NCBI RefSeq assembly: GCF_001280005.1
Contig: NZ_LGDW01000155.1
Location: 19,644-83,643, forward strand
DNA: 64,000 nucleotides
Reading direction: 5' to 3'
From: Streptomyces sp. NRRL WC-3618
GTDB lineage: Bacteria > Actinomycetota > Actinomycetes > Streptomycetales > Streptomycetaceae
The notes beneath the pieces were generated by a model. That model worked only from the letters and a program-made list of their open reading frames with translations, did no database searches and had not been told where the DNA came from. The position numbers were made by a program, and so were the translations under genes. The number at the start of each line of letters is the position of its first letter. Positions within the stretch are counted from its first letter, which is position 1. Shown piece after piece: positions 1 to 8,397 of this stretch.

Positions 1-217
1 CGTTCCCGAGGCTCGCCGCGACCCGGTAGGTCAGGGTGACCGACTTCTTGAGCGCCCGCGCGTAGTCCGTGTACACCGACAGCCGCCGCTCCTCCCAACG
101 CGCCTCCCGCTCGCGGAGGAAGCGGACCCGTTCCCCTCGGACGACGGCCCAGTAGGAACCGAGGGCGCCGATGACGACACCTATGAGAGCGGGAAGTTGC
201 TGAATGAACGCGGACAT
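1..217 (-). CDS. Truncated hypothetical membrane protein (N-terminal part only)
   Basis: Leftward gene whose ATG is at 217 and which runs off the window after about 72 codons. The visible N-terminus has one hydrophobic segment (about residues 8-25) followed at once by an Arg/Glu-rich charged helix, as in small Streptomyces proteins with one N-terminal anchor and a cytoplasmic coiled region. I do not recognise the family. It is divergent from the L,D-transpeptidase gene, so the roughly 220 bases between them should hold both promoters. Confidence 0.6.
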   Translation of the reverse strand, partial: MSAFIQQLPALIGVVIGALGSYWAVVRGERVRFLREREARWEERRLSVYTDYARALKKSVTLTYRVAASLGN

Positions 218-436
218 GTCCGAACGGTATCTGGGCAGTTGATCTCCGGGACAGTACGGTCGGCCCGTGACACCGACACGGCGCCTCCAGCGGCCGACGA
301 GATGGGCGGGTCACGAATGTCACTGTTTCGTCCCACCTCGGGCCGCTCTACAACCGATCAGCCGACACGCAGGTCATTGCAGGCAGAGAAAGTTGTTGCC
401 GGTCCGCGCACATCACACAGGAGAGAGGTTCCCACC

Positions 437-1132
437 ATGGGGGACATACGCAGACGAGGCGTGGTGGCGCTCGGCGTCACGGGGCTCGTGGCCCCGCTGA
501 CGCTCGTGCTCGGCACGGCCCCGGCGCAGGCCGCGAGCTGCACGACGCAGTCGGGTCCGTACCAGAAGAAGGTGGAGAAGTTCCTCGGCCGGCCCGTCGA
601 CGGCGTGCAGTCGAGCGCTGACTGCAAGGCCATCCGGGCCTTCCAGACCAAGCACGGCATCACCCCCAACCAGGGCTACGCGGGTTCCGTGACCTGGGGT
701 GTGATGGACCTGATGCTGAAGCAGAGGGCCGTCGGCAACAGGCCCAACAAGGAAGGCAAGTGCCCGACGAACAAGGGCCGTATCGCCTGCGTCAACCTCA
801 CGCTCCAGCTGAGCTGGATCCAGGACGGCAGCCGTCTCGTCTACGGCCCGGTACCGGTACGCACCGGCCGCGACGGCTACGAGACCCGCACCGGCCTCAA
901 GAAGATCTACTGGCGGGACCTCCACCACGTCTCGGACATCTACAACGTGCCGATGCCCTACAGCCAGTTCTTCGACGGCGGGCAGGCCTTCCACTCGGTG
1001 GGCCTCAGCATGTGGAACCCGCCGGGTTCGCACGGCTGCACCAACATGACGAAGAAGGACGCCAAGAAGTACTGGTCGCTGCTGAGGAACGGCGACGACG
1101 TCTTCATCTACGGCCGCAAGCCGGGCACCTGA
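437..1132 (+). CDS. Secreted L,D-transpeptidase with peptidoglycan-binding domain
   Basis: Protein of 231 aa. A Sec-type signal peptide (Arg cluster at 5-7, hydrophobic core, AQA cleavage near residue 32) is followed by a PG_binding_1-like repeat (about 40-95) and a C-terminal YkuD domain. The YkuD signature is complete: a His in the AFHSVG stretch and the catalytic motif SHGCTNM with His199, Gly200 and nucleophile Cys201. The family makes 3-3 cross-links in peptidoglycan outside the membrane. The ATG at 437 was chosen because AGGAGAGAGG lies just upstream and the signal peptide begins there; the frame is open back to 197 but that extension is implausible. Confidence 0.9.
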   Translation: MGDIRRRGVVALGVTGLVAPLTLVLGTAPAQAASCTTQSGPYQKKVEKFLGRPVDGVQSSADCKAIRAFQTKHGITPNQGYAGSVTWGVMDLMLKQRAVGNRPNKEGKCPTNKGRIACVNLTLQLSWIQDGSRLVYGPVPVRTGRDGYETRTGLKKIYWRDLHHVSDIYNVPMPYSQFFDGGQAFHSVGLSMWNPPGSHGCTNMTKKDAKKYWSLLRNGDDVFIYGRKPGT

Positions 1133-1167
1133 GGCACCCGGCCGTCCCTCGCTCCGGGCCGCAGGCC

Positions 1168-2370
1168 TCAGGCCTCGGGCGCGTCCCCGAAGTCCTCGAT
1201 CGTCAGCCGCACCCCACCCTGCCGCGCCGAGTCGTGCGCCACGACGCCCGGCAGGGTGTAGCGCGCGGCCACCCATGCGTTCACCGACGGCAGGGTGCGG
1301 GTGTTGACCGCGGTCACGAAGTCGTCCACCAGGAAGTGGTGGCTGCCCTCGTGGCCGTTGTGCAGTTCGTCGAACTCCCTCGGCAGGCGCGAGCGGTCGT
1401 GCACCGGAGCCGAGCCGGACGTGAACGCGGCCCGCAGGTCCGGCGCGATGTGCTGAAGTGACGGATCGTCAGGAGACATGGTGGGCTTGGGCTCCAGCAG
1501 CTCGCTGATGTCCGTGACCCCCTTCTTGTCCTGCCACAGGGCGACCGTGGCGAGCTGCTCCATGCTCGCGTCCGTACCGAAGAACCGGAACCGCGACTCC
1601 CGGATCTGCGAGGGGTAGCCGACGCGCCGGAACTCGTTCGTACGGAACGAACCGCCACCCGCGACCTCGAACAGCGCGCTCGCGTTGGAGTAGTCGTTGT
1701 CGAACTGGCTGACCTCCTTGTCGAACACGCCGTCGCCGCGCTCGTCCCGTACCCCGATCGCCGACACGCTCACGGCGTGTGTCTGCCAGGCGCCGAGCAC
1801 CCCGCCCACCGAGTGCGTCGGGTACAGGAGCGGGGGATAGCTGGCGGTCGCCTTCCAGTTCTCGCCGCCGCTGTACCGGTAGGCCTCGTAGAACCCGAGG
1901 TCCATGTCGTGGACGTAGTCGCCCTCGGCGTAGAAGAGCCTGCCGAAGGCGCCCTCGGTGATCTGGTTGCGGGCGTGGACGGTCGCCGGGTTGTAGTGAC
2001 TCGTCTCTCCCATCATGTAGGTGAGCCCGGTGGCCCGTACGGCGTCGATGATCGCGCCGATCTCCTCGGCGGTGACCGCCATCGGCACCGCCGAGTACAC
2101 GTGCTTGCCCGCGCCGAGTCCCTGGAGGACCAGGGGGCCGTGCGTCCAGCGCTGGGTGAAGATCGCGACCGCGTCGACCGCCGGTGACTCCAGCATCGCC
2201 TCGTACGAGGGGAACGTGCCCGACAGCCCTTCCGCCGCGGCCTGTTGCTGCGCGCGCTCCGGCAGGAGGTCGGTCACGTACACCTCGCCGACGCCCGGGT
2301 GGGCGCGGAAGAGCCTGGCGAACTGGCCGGAGAACTGCCCGGCGCCCACGATGCCGAGGGAGAACGTCAT
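1168..2370 (-). CDS. Gfo/Idh/MocA family oxidoreductase
   Basis: Protein of 400 aa. The N-terminus carries the NAD(P)-binding Rossmann fold (IVGAGQFSG, residues 6-14), and the substrate-domain motif of the family follows (GKHVYSAVPMA, where the usual Lys of EKP is replaced). Members oxidise or epimerise sugars and inositols, usually with NAD(P). The lack of the canonical EKP lysine makes the exact reaction uncertain. It is cytoplasmic, with no signal peptide. The gene is divergent from a ROK regulator, which suggests sugar-responsive control. A perfect inverted repeat lies 27 nt before the start. Confidence 0.85.
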   Translation of the reverse strand: MTFSLGIVGAGQFSGQFARLFRAHPGVGEVYVTDLLPERAQQQAAAEGLSGTFPSYEAMLESPAVDAVAIFTQRWTHGPLVLQGLGAGKHVYSAVPMAVTAEEIGAIIDAVRATGLTYMMGETSHYNPATVHARNQITEGAFGRLFYAEGDYVHDMDLGFYEAYRYSGGENWKATASYPPLLYPTHSVGGVLGAWQTHAVSVSAIGVRDERGDGVFDKEVSQFDNDYSNASALFEVAGGGSFRTNEFRRVGYPSQIRESRFRFFGTDASMEQLATVALWQDKKGVTDISELLEPKPTMSPDDPSLQHIAPDLRAAFTSGSAPVHDRSRLPREFDELHNGHEGSHHFLVDDFVTAVNTRTLPSVNAWVAARYTLPGVVAHDSARQGGVRLTIEDFGDAPEA

Positions 2371-2396
2371 GGTGTGCGTGCCCTTCTGGCGTTGTT

Positions 2397-2418
2397 CGAC
2401 CAGTGGTCTCACTGGTCG
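2397..2418. promoter_or_regulatory. Inverted repeat in the oxidoreductase/ROK intergenic region
   Basis: CGACCAGT, a 6-nt spacer, then ACTGGTCG: a perfect 8-bp inverted repeat in the leader of the leftward oxidoreductase gene. It could be an operator for the adjacent ROK protein or a leader hairpin. Nothing in the sequence decides between these. Confidence 0.45.
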
Positions 2419-2587
2419 AGGAACAGGTTGAGCTCGGGGGTGACCGGGAAGGCGATCCCCGTATTTACTTTTGCGGTGGAAGAATTCACCCGTCAAGGTG
2501 TGGGTCAGTGGCATTTCGGGCGGGCGGTCCCGTCGTATGGTGGTGCTGTTAGTTCCATCACGAAAGAAAAGGTGGGGTTTAATCGCC

Positions 2588-3757
2588 ATGACCGCACTGA
2601 CCGCACCGACCGACGGGTGGCCGCCGCTCAGCGCCGGCGAGCGCTCGGTGGCGATCGAGGTGCTCGTCCACGGCCCGCTGTCCCGCGCCGAACTCGCCCG
2701 GCGGCTCGACCTGTCCGCCGGCAGCCTCACCCGGCTGACCAAACCGCTGCTCGAATCGGGACTCCTCGTCGAGGTGCCCGACGCCGGTTCTCCGGCCGAG
2801 GTGCGTCAGGGGCGCCCCTCGCAGCCCCTCGATGTCGTCGCCGAGTCCCGCGCCTTCCTCGGCTTCAAGATCACCGACGACATGGTCCACTGCGTCGTCA
2901 CCACGCTGCGCGGCGAGGTCGTCGCCCGCCTGGACCGGCCCCTCGCCACCCATGAACCGGCCTACGTGGCCGACCTGGTCGGCGAGATGACCGCCGAACT
3001 GACCGCCGCCCACCCCGCCGTGGCCGGTATCGGGATCGGCGTCGGCGGGCGCGTCGAGAACCGTTCGGTGGTCGCCGACTCCGTCTTCCTCGACTGGTAC
3101 GACGTCCCGCTCGCCGCACTCGTCGAGGAGCGCACCGGGCTGCGGGTGGTCGTCGAGAACGACGTCACCGCACTCGTCGAGGCCGAGAGCTGGTTCGGCG
3201 CGGGCCGCGGCCTCGGCCGTTTCGCGGTCCTCACCATTGGAGCGGGCCTCGGCTACGGCCTGGTCAGCGGTGGCCGGCGTGTGCTGTCGTCGGAGGACGG
3301 CCTGGGCAGAGGGCGCCACTGGATCGTCAACCCGAACGGCCCGCTCACCCCGGACGGGGAGCGCGGCAGCGCCGTCTCCTTGCTCGCGATCCCCAGCATC
3401 CGCTACCAGATCCGCGCCGCCACCGGCCACGATCTGACGTACGACGAGATCCTCGCCCGGGCCGCCGCCGGTGAGCCCATGGCCGCCCGCGTCGTCGACG
3501 AGGCGGCCCGCGCGCTGGGCACGCTGGTCGCGCAGATCGCCAACTTCGCGATGCCCCAGAAGATCCTGCTCGCCGGAGAGGGCGTAGGGCTCGTCGAGGC
3601 GGCCGGCGGGGCGGTCGAGGAGAGCATCCGCGCCAACCGGCATCCGCTGGCGGACCCGGTCAACCTGGAGACCAAGGTTTCCGACTTCCACGACTGGGCG
3701 CGCGGAGCCGCCGTACTCGCCATTCAGGTGCTGGTGCTGGGGGCGGCCGACCGGTGA
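2588..3757 (+). CDS. ROK family transcriptional regulator
   Basis: Protein of 389 aa. An N-terminal winged helix (about 20-75; LSRAELARRLDLSAGSLTRL) is followed by a ROK sugar-kinase-like domain with the ATPase-fold motif GIGIGVGGRV, the VVENDV element and a glycine-rich IGAGLGYGL segment. The usual zinc-site Cys cluster of kinase-type ROK proteins is not evident, consistent with a regulator. Proteins of this type repress sugar genes and are released by a sugar ligand. The ATG at 2588 is preceded by AAAGGTGGGG. It is divergent from the oxidoreductase, its likeliest target. Confidence 0.85.
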   Translation: MTALTAPTDGWPPLSAGERSVAIEVLVHGPLSRAELARRLDLSAGSLTRLTKPLLESGLLVEVPDAGSPAEVRQGRPSQPLDVVAESRAFLGFKITDDMVHCVVTTLRGEVVARLDRPLATHEPAYVADLVGEMTAELTAAHPAVAGIGIGVGGRVENRSVVADSVFLDWYDVPLAALVEERTGLRVVVENDVTALVEAESWFGAGRGLGRFAVLTIGAGLGYGLVSGGRRVLSSEDGLGRGRHWIVNPNGPLTPDGERGSAVSLLAIPSIRYQIRAATGHDLTYDEILARAAAGEPMAARVVDEAARALGTLVAQIANFAMPQKILLAGEGVGLVEAAGGAVEESIRANRHPLADPVNLETKVSDFHDWARGAAVLAIQVLVLGAADR

Positions 3758-3865
3758 ACTCCGAGGCGGGGAGCGGGAGAGTGACGTGAGCGACGTGATC
3801 AGCAACACGGTCAGTAATGCCGGAATAGTCCGAATTAATTGATTTAGCTTTCGCCCGGGGCGACA

Positions 3866-3871
3866 TATGCT
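3866..3871 (+). promoter_or_regulatory. -10 box for leaderless small gene
   Basis: TATGCT ends 7 nt before the ATG at 3879, the spacing expected for a leaderless transcript. No clear -35 element is visible. Confidence 0.45.
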
Positions 3872-3878
3872 TCACAGC

Positions 3879-4052
3879 ATGTCCACGACTCTTCAATCCG
3901 CCCCCGATCGCTCGGCAGCCGACGTCAACGAAGAGATCCGGGCCCTCTGGCTCCGGTCGGGCGGGATCCTCAACAGCGAGCAGCGGCTGACCTATCAGCA
4001 GCTCGTCGCCGAATGGGCCGCGGTCTCCCCGCACCCCGGATGCGACGCCTGA
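3879..4052 (+). CDS. Small hypothetical protein (57 aa)
   Basis: Encodes 57 aa, acidic in the first half, with an ALW...RLTYQQLVAEWA helical segment and no membrane span. An in-frame ATG 12 bases upstream (3867) lies inside the -10 box, so 3879 is preferred. The look is that of the many short conserved Streptomyces proteins of unknown role. It is monocistronic: a strong terminator starts 29 bases after the stop. Codon use is normal for the genome. Confidence 0.6.
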   Translation: MSTTLQSAPDRSAADVNEEIRALWLRSGGILNSEQRLTYQQLVAEWAAVSPHPGCDA

Positions 4053-4080
4053 CCACTTTTTCGTACGACGTCTGGCCGAC

Positions 4081-4120
4081 AAGGCCGGGGCCGCGCACAG
4101 AGCGCGAAAGCCCCGGCCTT
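4081..4120 (+). terminator. Rho-independent-type hairpin
   Basis: AAGGCCGGGG (4081-4090) pairs perfectly with CCCCGGCCTT (4111-4120) across a 20-nt loop. It follows the 57-aa gene and faces the end of the leftward protease gene, so it may work in both directions. Confidence 0.75.
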
Positions 4121-4245
4121 CAGTGTTTCCCCCGGAATCCCTGTTCCGCGGACGGTTCGCCCCACGCCCCGTAAGGGGCGCGGGGAACTGCGCGACCAGC
4201 CCCCACCGGCCCGGCGGCCAAAGAACCGCCGAACCAGCGGAGCGC

Positions 4246-5604
4246 CTAGCTCCAGGTCGCCGAGTACGACCTGCGGTAGTTCCTCCGGTCCTGTTCCACC
4301 CGGAACCACCGTGTGGCGACCAGAGCGATCAGGCTGCCGCCCACGATCAGCAGCCCCGGGCCCACGTTCTTCGGGTCCGTCAGCCTTTCCAGCAGCGCCT
4401 CCCCGGCGGAGCCACCCGTCACCGGCGCCACCGAGCCCGGCTGGGCTTCCCCAGGGGCGACAGCGCTCTGCGGGGCCGTCGCGGACGGCGCCGGAGCGGC
4501 CGCCTGCCCCGCCTGGCCGATCAGCCGCACGTTCAGCGCGGCCAGCGCCTTGGTCACCGGCTGGAAGAACGTCGTACCGCCGGTCTTGCAGTCGCCGTTG
4601 CCGCCCGAGGTGATCCCGAGCGCGATGCCCTCGGAGAACAGCGGGCCGCCGCTGTCGCCCGCCTCCGCGCACACGGTGGTCTCGATCAGGCCCGACACCG
4701 TGCCCTCCGGGTAGTTGACCGTGGCGTTGAGCCCGGTCACCTTGCCGTCGCGCAGACCCGTCGTACTGCCGCTGCGGAACACCTTCTGCCCGACGGTCGC
4801 ATCGGCCACACCCGTGATCCGCACGCCCCGCCCGTTGCCGATGGCGACGACGTCGGCGCCGTCACCGGCTGAGCCGCCGTTGTACTGGACCAGCGAGTAG
4901 TCGTTGATCGGGAAGCTGTCGGTGATCGTCTTGCCGATCTCCTGCGAGGCACCGGCGTCCGCGAACCACACCGAACCGTTGGGCCCGCAGTGACCGGCCG
5001 TGAGGATGAAGTCGGCCGAGCCGTTGGTCACGTTGAAGCCGGCGGAGCAGCGCCCGCCGGTCGACAGGATCGGCTGCGCCGCGTTGATACGGGTGGTGAA
5101 CGTGCCCTGGCTGCGCTCCATGCGTACGGAACCGCCGATGCTCTTGGCGACCTCGGACAGCTTGGCCCAGTCGGCGGCCGACACGGTGCTGTCGGCCTGG
5201 ACGACCACCTCGTTCTTCGTGTAGTCGACCGCCCACGCCGTGCCCGCCACGCGAGGCGCCGAACGCAGCGTCTGCGTCGCCGACTTCAGGTCGTTCATGC
5301 TGTGGTCGACCACCTTGGCGCGGGCGCCCGCCTTCTCCACCTCCGCCGCGGCCTGGGCGTCGGTCACCGCGACGACCGGTTTCCCGTCGGCCGCGATCCA
5401 GCTGCCCGCCGTGCGGTCGGTGCCGAGTTCGGTGACGAGATCGCTGCCGGTCGTGCCGGCCGCCCGGGCGGAGCTGAAGGTCAGGTTGGTCGGCGGCGGT
5501 TCGCTCGCCACGGCCTGGGTGACCATCACTCCGCCGAGGATGACTCCGCCGACGGCCGCCAGCCGTGTCGCTCGCCGGACGATCCGTCGTCGTGCGTGCC
5601 TCAT
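4246..5604 (-). CDS. Membrane-anchored S1 (trypsin/streptogrisin-like) serine protease
   Basis: Protein of 452 aa with a twin-Arg-rich N-terminus and signal peptide (cut near residue 33). Next is a pro-region of about 130 residues like that of alpha-lytic protease and streptogrisins, then the mature S1 domain. The catalytic triad is visible: His205 in TAGHC, Asp235 in INDYS, Ser318 in AGDSGGPLF. The four Cys flanking these sites (GRC/GHC and VC/DC) fit the usual two disulfides. Unlike secreted streptogrisins it continues into an Ala/Pro linker, one membrane helix (VGPGLLIVGGSLIALVA) and a short basic tail, so the enzyme should stay on the cell surface. A TTG codon directly precedes the chosen ATG; GGGAG sits 7 nt upstream of the ATG. 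Confidence 0.88.
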   Translation of the reverse strand: MRHARRRIVRRATRLAAVGGVILGGVMVTQAVASEPPPTNLTFSSARAAGTTGSDLVTELGTDRTAGSWIAADGKPVVAVTDAQAAAEVEKAGARAKVVDHSMNDLKSATQTLRSAPRVAGTAWAVDYTKNEVVVQADSTVSAADWAKLSEVAKSIGGSVRMERSQGTFTTRINAAQPILSTGGRCSAGFNVTNGSADFILTAGHCGPNGSVWFADAGASQEIGKTITDSFPINDYSLVQYNGGSAGDGADVVAIGNGRGVRITGVADATVGQKVFRSGSTTGLRDGKVTGLNATVNYPEGTVSGLIETTVCAEAGDSGGPLFSEGIALGITSGGNGDCKTGGTTFFQPVTKALAALNVRLIGQAGQAAAPAPSATAPQSAVAPGEAQPGSVAPVTGGSAGEALLERLTDPKNVGPGLLIVGGSLIALVATRWFRVEQDRRNYRRSYSATWS

Positions 5605-5732
5605 CAAATGGCTCCCGAACCCTCAACGCGCGGTGGCGACACCGCGGGGCCCTCCGGTCGTTGAGTGACCCTCACTTCCATACGTGGCGACGGGGGTTCG
5701 TGTTCACCCCATCCAAGATCCCGCGCATCACG

Positions 5733-6554
5733 TCAGGGCTTGCGGGCCACTCCGCAGTACATGGCGACCTCCGCCGGCTCGTCCTGCCCGGCGGGCGAGC
5801 CCTCCGGGCGCCAGTGCGAGCAGGACACGACGCCCGGCTCCAGGAGGTCCAGACCGTCGAAGAAGCGCGCCACCTCCTCGATGCGGCGCTGGGTCAGCCG
5901 GGGGGTGCCGTGCGCGTTCCAGTACCGGACCGCCGCGTCCACATCGCTGAGCGCCGGGCCGGTGATGGTGTGCGAGAGCGCGAGATGGCTGCCCGGGGGA
6001 AGTGCGTCGACCAGCCGTCGTACGACACCGTGCGGGTCCTCGTCGTCGCCGAGGAAGATGACCACCCCGAGCAGCATCAGGGCGACGGGCCGGGTGAAGT
6101 CCAGGGTGCGCCCGGCCTGTTCGATGATCGCGTCGACGTTGCGCAGATCCTCGTCGACGTGGTCCGTGCACCCCTCGGGCGCGCTGGTGAGCAGGGCGCG
6201 TGCGTGGACCATGACGAGCGGATCGTTGTCCACGTACACGACCCGGGTGTCCGGGGCGAGCCGCTGGGCCACCTCGTGCGTGTTGTCGGCGGTCGGCAGG
6301 CCGGTCCCGATGTCGAGAAACTGCCGTATCCCGCACTCGGTGACCAGATGGCGTACGGCCCGTCCCAGAAAGAGTCGGTCCGCGCGGGCGTACTCGCTGA
6401 TGCCCGGGTGCAGTTCACGGATGTGGTCACCGGCCGCGCGGTCGACCTCGTAGTGGTCCCGGCCACCGAGCCAGTAGTTCCAGATCCGGGCCGTGTGCGG
6501 CTGTCGCGAGTTGATGCGCGAGTGCAGCGACGGGGCCGGTGAGTTCTCGGGCAC
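5733..6554 (-). CDS. PF04672-type SAM-dependent methyltransferase
   Basis: Protein of 273 aa from a GTG with AGGAG upstream. Family hallmarks are present: HTARIWNYWLGGRDHY near the N-terminus, the SAM-binding QFLDIGTGLPT with following DNTHEVAQ, and YVDNDPLV. Streptomyces genomes carry many copies of this family, and targets are mostly unknown. A paralogue lies at 36758-37570. The gene stands alone, leftward, next to the decayed sugar-acid operon. Confidence 0.85.
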   Translation of the reverse strand: MPENSPAPSLHSRINSRQPHTARIWNYWLGGRDHYEVDRAAGDHIRELHPGISEYARADRLFLGRAVRHLVTECGIRQFLDIGTGLPTADNTHEVAQRLAPDTRVVYVDNDPLVMVHARALLTSAPEGCTDHVDEDLRNVDAIIEQAGRTLDFTRPVALMLLGVVIFLGDDEDPHGVVRRLVDALPPGSHLALSHTITGPALSDVDAAVRYWNAHGTPRLTQRRIEEVARFFDGLDLLEPGVVSCSHWRPEGSPAGQDEPAEVAMYCGVARKP

Positions 6555-6595
6555 GGGGGCAGCTCCTGCACTACGAGAAAGTGTCAACAGGCAAT

Positions 6596-6965
6596 CTAGA
6601 CAAGGTTGTTGATGTTGGCGAGCGATCTGACGGATTCGTTGTGCACAGCCCCGAAAAGCTGTCCCTGGCTGCGCTCGTGGCCCCATACGGACCGGGCGTC
6701 CACATACGGCCGCAGCAGCGCCGTGAGGGTCGCGTCCCCGCGCCCGTTCAGCTCGTGGGACGCGACGCTGCGGGCGATTCCGGCGAGGAAGTCGGCCAGC
6801 TGGACCCGGGCGTCGTCCCGTGCGACGACGAGCCTCAGGCCGCCGATCCGCGCGGCGCCCTTGAGCCACTTGATGCGCTCCTCCGTCAGCATGTTCTGCC
6901 GGTCGTGCACCAGCACGACAGCCCGCCCGCCGCTGCTCCAGTGGGCGGCCGTCGCCAGTTCCCTG
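6596..6965 (-). pseudogene. 5'-truncated DUF3800-like gene remnant
   Basis: The reading frame holds about 120 residues matching the C-terminal part of DUF3800-type proteins as I know them: HWSSGG...VLVHDRQNMLTEERI, then DDARVQLADFLAGIARSVASHELNGRGD and LRPYVDARSVWG. The expected N-terminal half is absent. Upstream of about 6965 the sequence is the other strand of a permease gene. There is no start signal at the junction. The frame itself is intact to its stop at 6596, so the loss is one clean truncation. The family name is from motif memory and is less certain than the truncation. Confidence 0.65.
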
Positions 6966-7424
6966 GTCCTCGGTGACGTCCCGGTGGTCCACCTCGACCT
7001 CAAGGGGACCGTCTGGGGCGTCATCCTGCCGTTGGGTGCCTGGGGCTTCTCGGTGATGATGCTGACCGAGTTCATGAAGGACATCCCCGACGAGATCGAG
7101 GAGGCCGCCCGCCTCGACGGTGTCGGCGAGCTGCGCATGCTGTGGCAGATCGTGCTGCCGCTGTGCAAGCCGGCGCTCGGTGTGGCCGGTGTCCTCGGTT
7201 TCATCATGATCTGGGACCAGTACCTGCTGCCGCTGATCGCCGCGAAGGACCCCACCGACTACACGGTGACCGTCGCCCTGTCCGTCCTGCGCACCGACCC
7301 CCAGGTCGGCTCCGGGGTGGTGCTGGCGGGCGCGGTCATCGCGCTCGTCCCCAGCCTGATCGTCTATCTGCTGCTCCAGCGCTCGCTGGTCACCGGTATC
7401 GCCGCCGGCGCCACCAAGGGCTGA
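6966..7424 (+). pseudogene. 5'-truncated sugar ABC transporter permease
   Basis: About 150 C-terminal residues of a MalG-type permease. The EAA loop that contacts the ATPase is intact (EEAARLDGVGELRMLWQIVLPLCKPAL) and about three membrane helices follow, but the first half (periplasmic end and first helices), start codon and RBS are missing. Upstream sequence belongs to the opposite-strand DUF3800-like remnant. It lies 31 bases before the KDG dehydratase gene, so it was probably the last transport gene of a sugar-acid operon. Confidence 0.8.
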
Positions 7425-7455
7425 CATTCCCCAACCTCCCACGTCTGAGAGAGAC

Positions 7456-8364
7456 ATGAAGTTCCAAGGAGTGCTGTTCTTCCCGGTCACCCCCTTCCGG
7501 CCGGACGGAACGCTGGACGGGGAACGCCTCGCCCGGCACATCGAGGCCGGGGGCGCGGCCGGCGCCGGCGGGGTGTTCGTCGCCTGCGGCACCGGCGAGT
7601 TCCACGCGCTGACGCCGGCCGAGATCGAGGAGGCGACCAGGATCGCGGTCGCCCCGACCGCCGGACGCGTCCCCGTGCTGGCCGCCGCCGGCGGTCCGGT
7701 GCCCGTCGCCCTCGACCAGGCCGCCCGCATCAGGGAGGCCGGCGCCGACGGCATCCTGCTGCTGCCGCCGTACCTGGTGACCGCACCGCAGCAGGGGCTG
7801 GTGCGGTACGCGCGTGAGGTGACGTCGGCCGCCGGGCTTCCGTTGATCTTCTACCAGCGCGGCACCGCCCGCCTCACCGAGGCCACGGCCGCCGAGATCG
7901 CGAGCCTGCCCGGCGTCGTCGGCCTCAAGGACGGCATCGGCGACCTCGAACGTATGCACCGCATCGTCCGTACGGTACGGGCGCTGCCCGGTGGCGAGGA
8001 CTTCGCCTTCTTCAACGGCCTGCCGACCGCCGAGATGACGGCCGCCGCCTACCAGGGCGTCGGCGTCGACCTGTACTCGTCCGCCGTGTTCGCCTTCGCC
8101 CCGGAGATCGCCACCGCGTTCCACCGGGCGCTGGGAGAGGGCGACGAGGCCCTGGTCACCAGGCTCCTCGACGAGTTCTACGGGCCGCTCGTCGAACTCC
8201 GCGACGAGGTACCGGGTTACTCGGTGTCGCTGATCAAGGCCGGCGTGACCCTCCGGGGCCTGGACGTCGGCGGCGTCCGGGCGCCTCTGCTCGACCCGAC
8301 GCCGGAACACGTGGCCCGGCTGGCGAAACTCATCGACCACGGTCTGGAGGCGGTCCGCGCATGA
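7456..8364 (+). CDS. kdgD: 5-dehydro-4-deoxyglucarate dehydratase (DapA family)
   Basis: Protein of 302 aa, full length for the family. DHDPS/NAL-type TIM barrel: FFPVTPF at the N-terminus, CGTGEFHALT for substrate carboxylate binding, a Tyr in the IFYQRG strand, and the Schiff-base Lys in VVGLKDGIGD. The FFNGLPTAEM and DEVPGYSVSLIKAG segments are typical of 5-dehydro-4-deoxyglucarate (KDG) dehydratase, which turns KDG into 2,5-dioxopentanoate in glucarate/galactarate breakdown. The partner glucarate dehydratase just downstream is broken and the upstream permease truncated, so this gene may be an unexpressed survivor. Confidence 0.82.
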   Translation: MKFQGVLFFPVTPFRPDGTLDGERLARHIEAGGAAGAGGVFVACGTGEFHALTPAEIEEATRIAVAPTAGRVPVLAAAGGPVPVALDQAARIREAGADGILLLPPYLVTAPQQGLVRYAREVTSAAGLPLIFYQRGTARLTEATAAEIASLPGVVGLKDGIGDLERMHRIVRTVRALPGGEDFAFFNGLPTAEMTAAAYQGVGVDLYSSAVFAFAPEIATAFHRALGEGDEALVTRLLDEFYGPLVELRDEVPGYSVSLIKAGVTLRGLDVGGVRAPLLDPTPEHVARLAKLIDHGLEAVRA

Positions 8365-8397
8365 GCGGCGGCCCCAACGACGACAGGAGTACGACCA

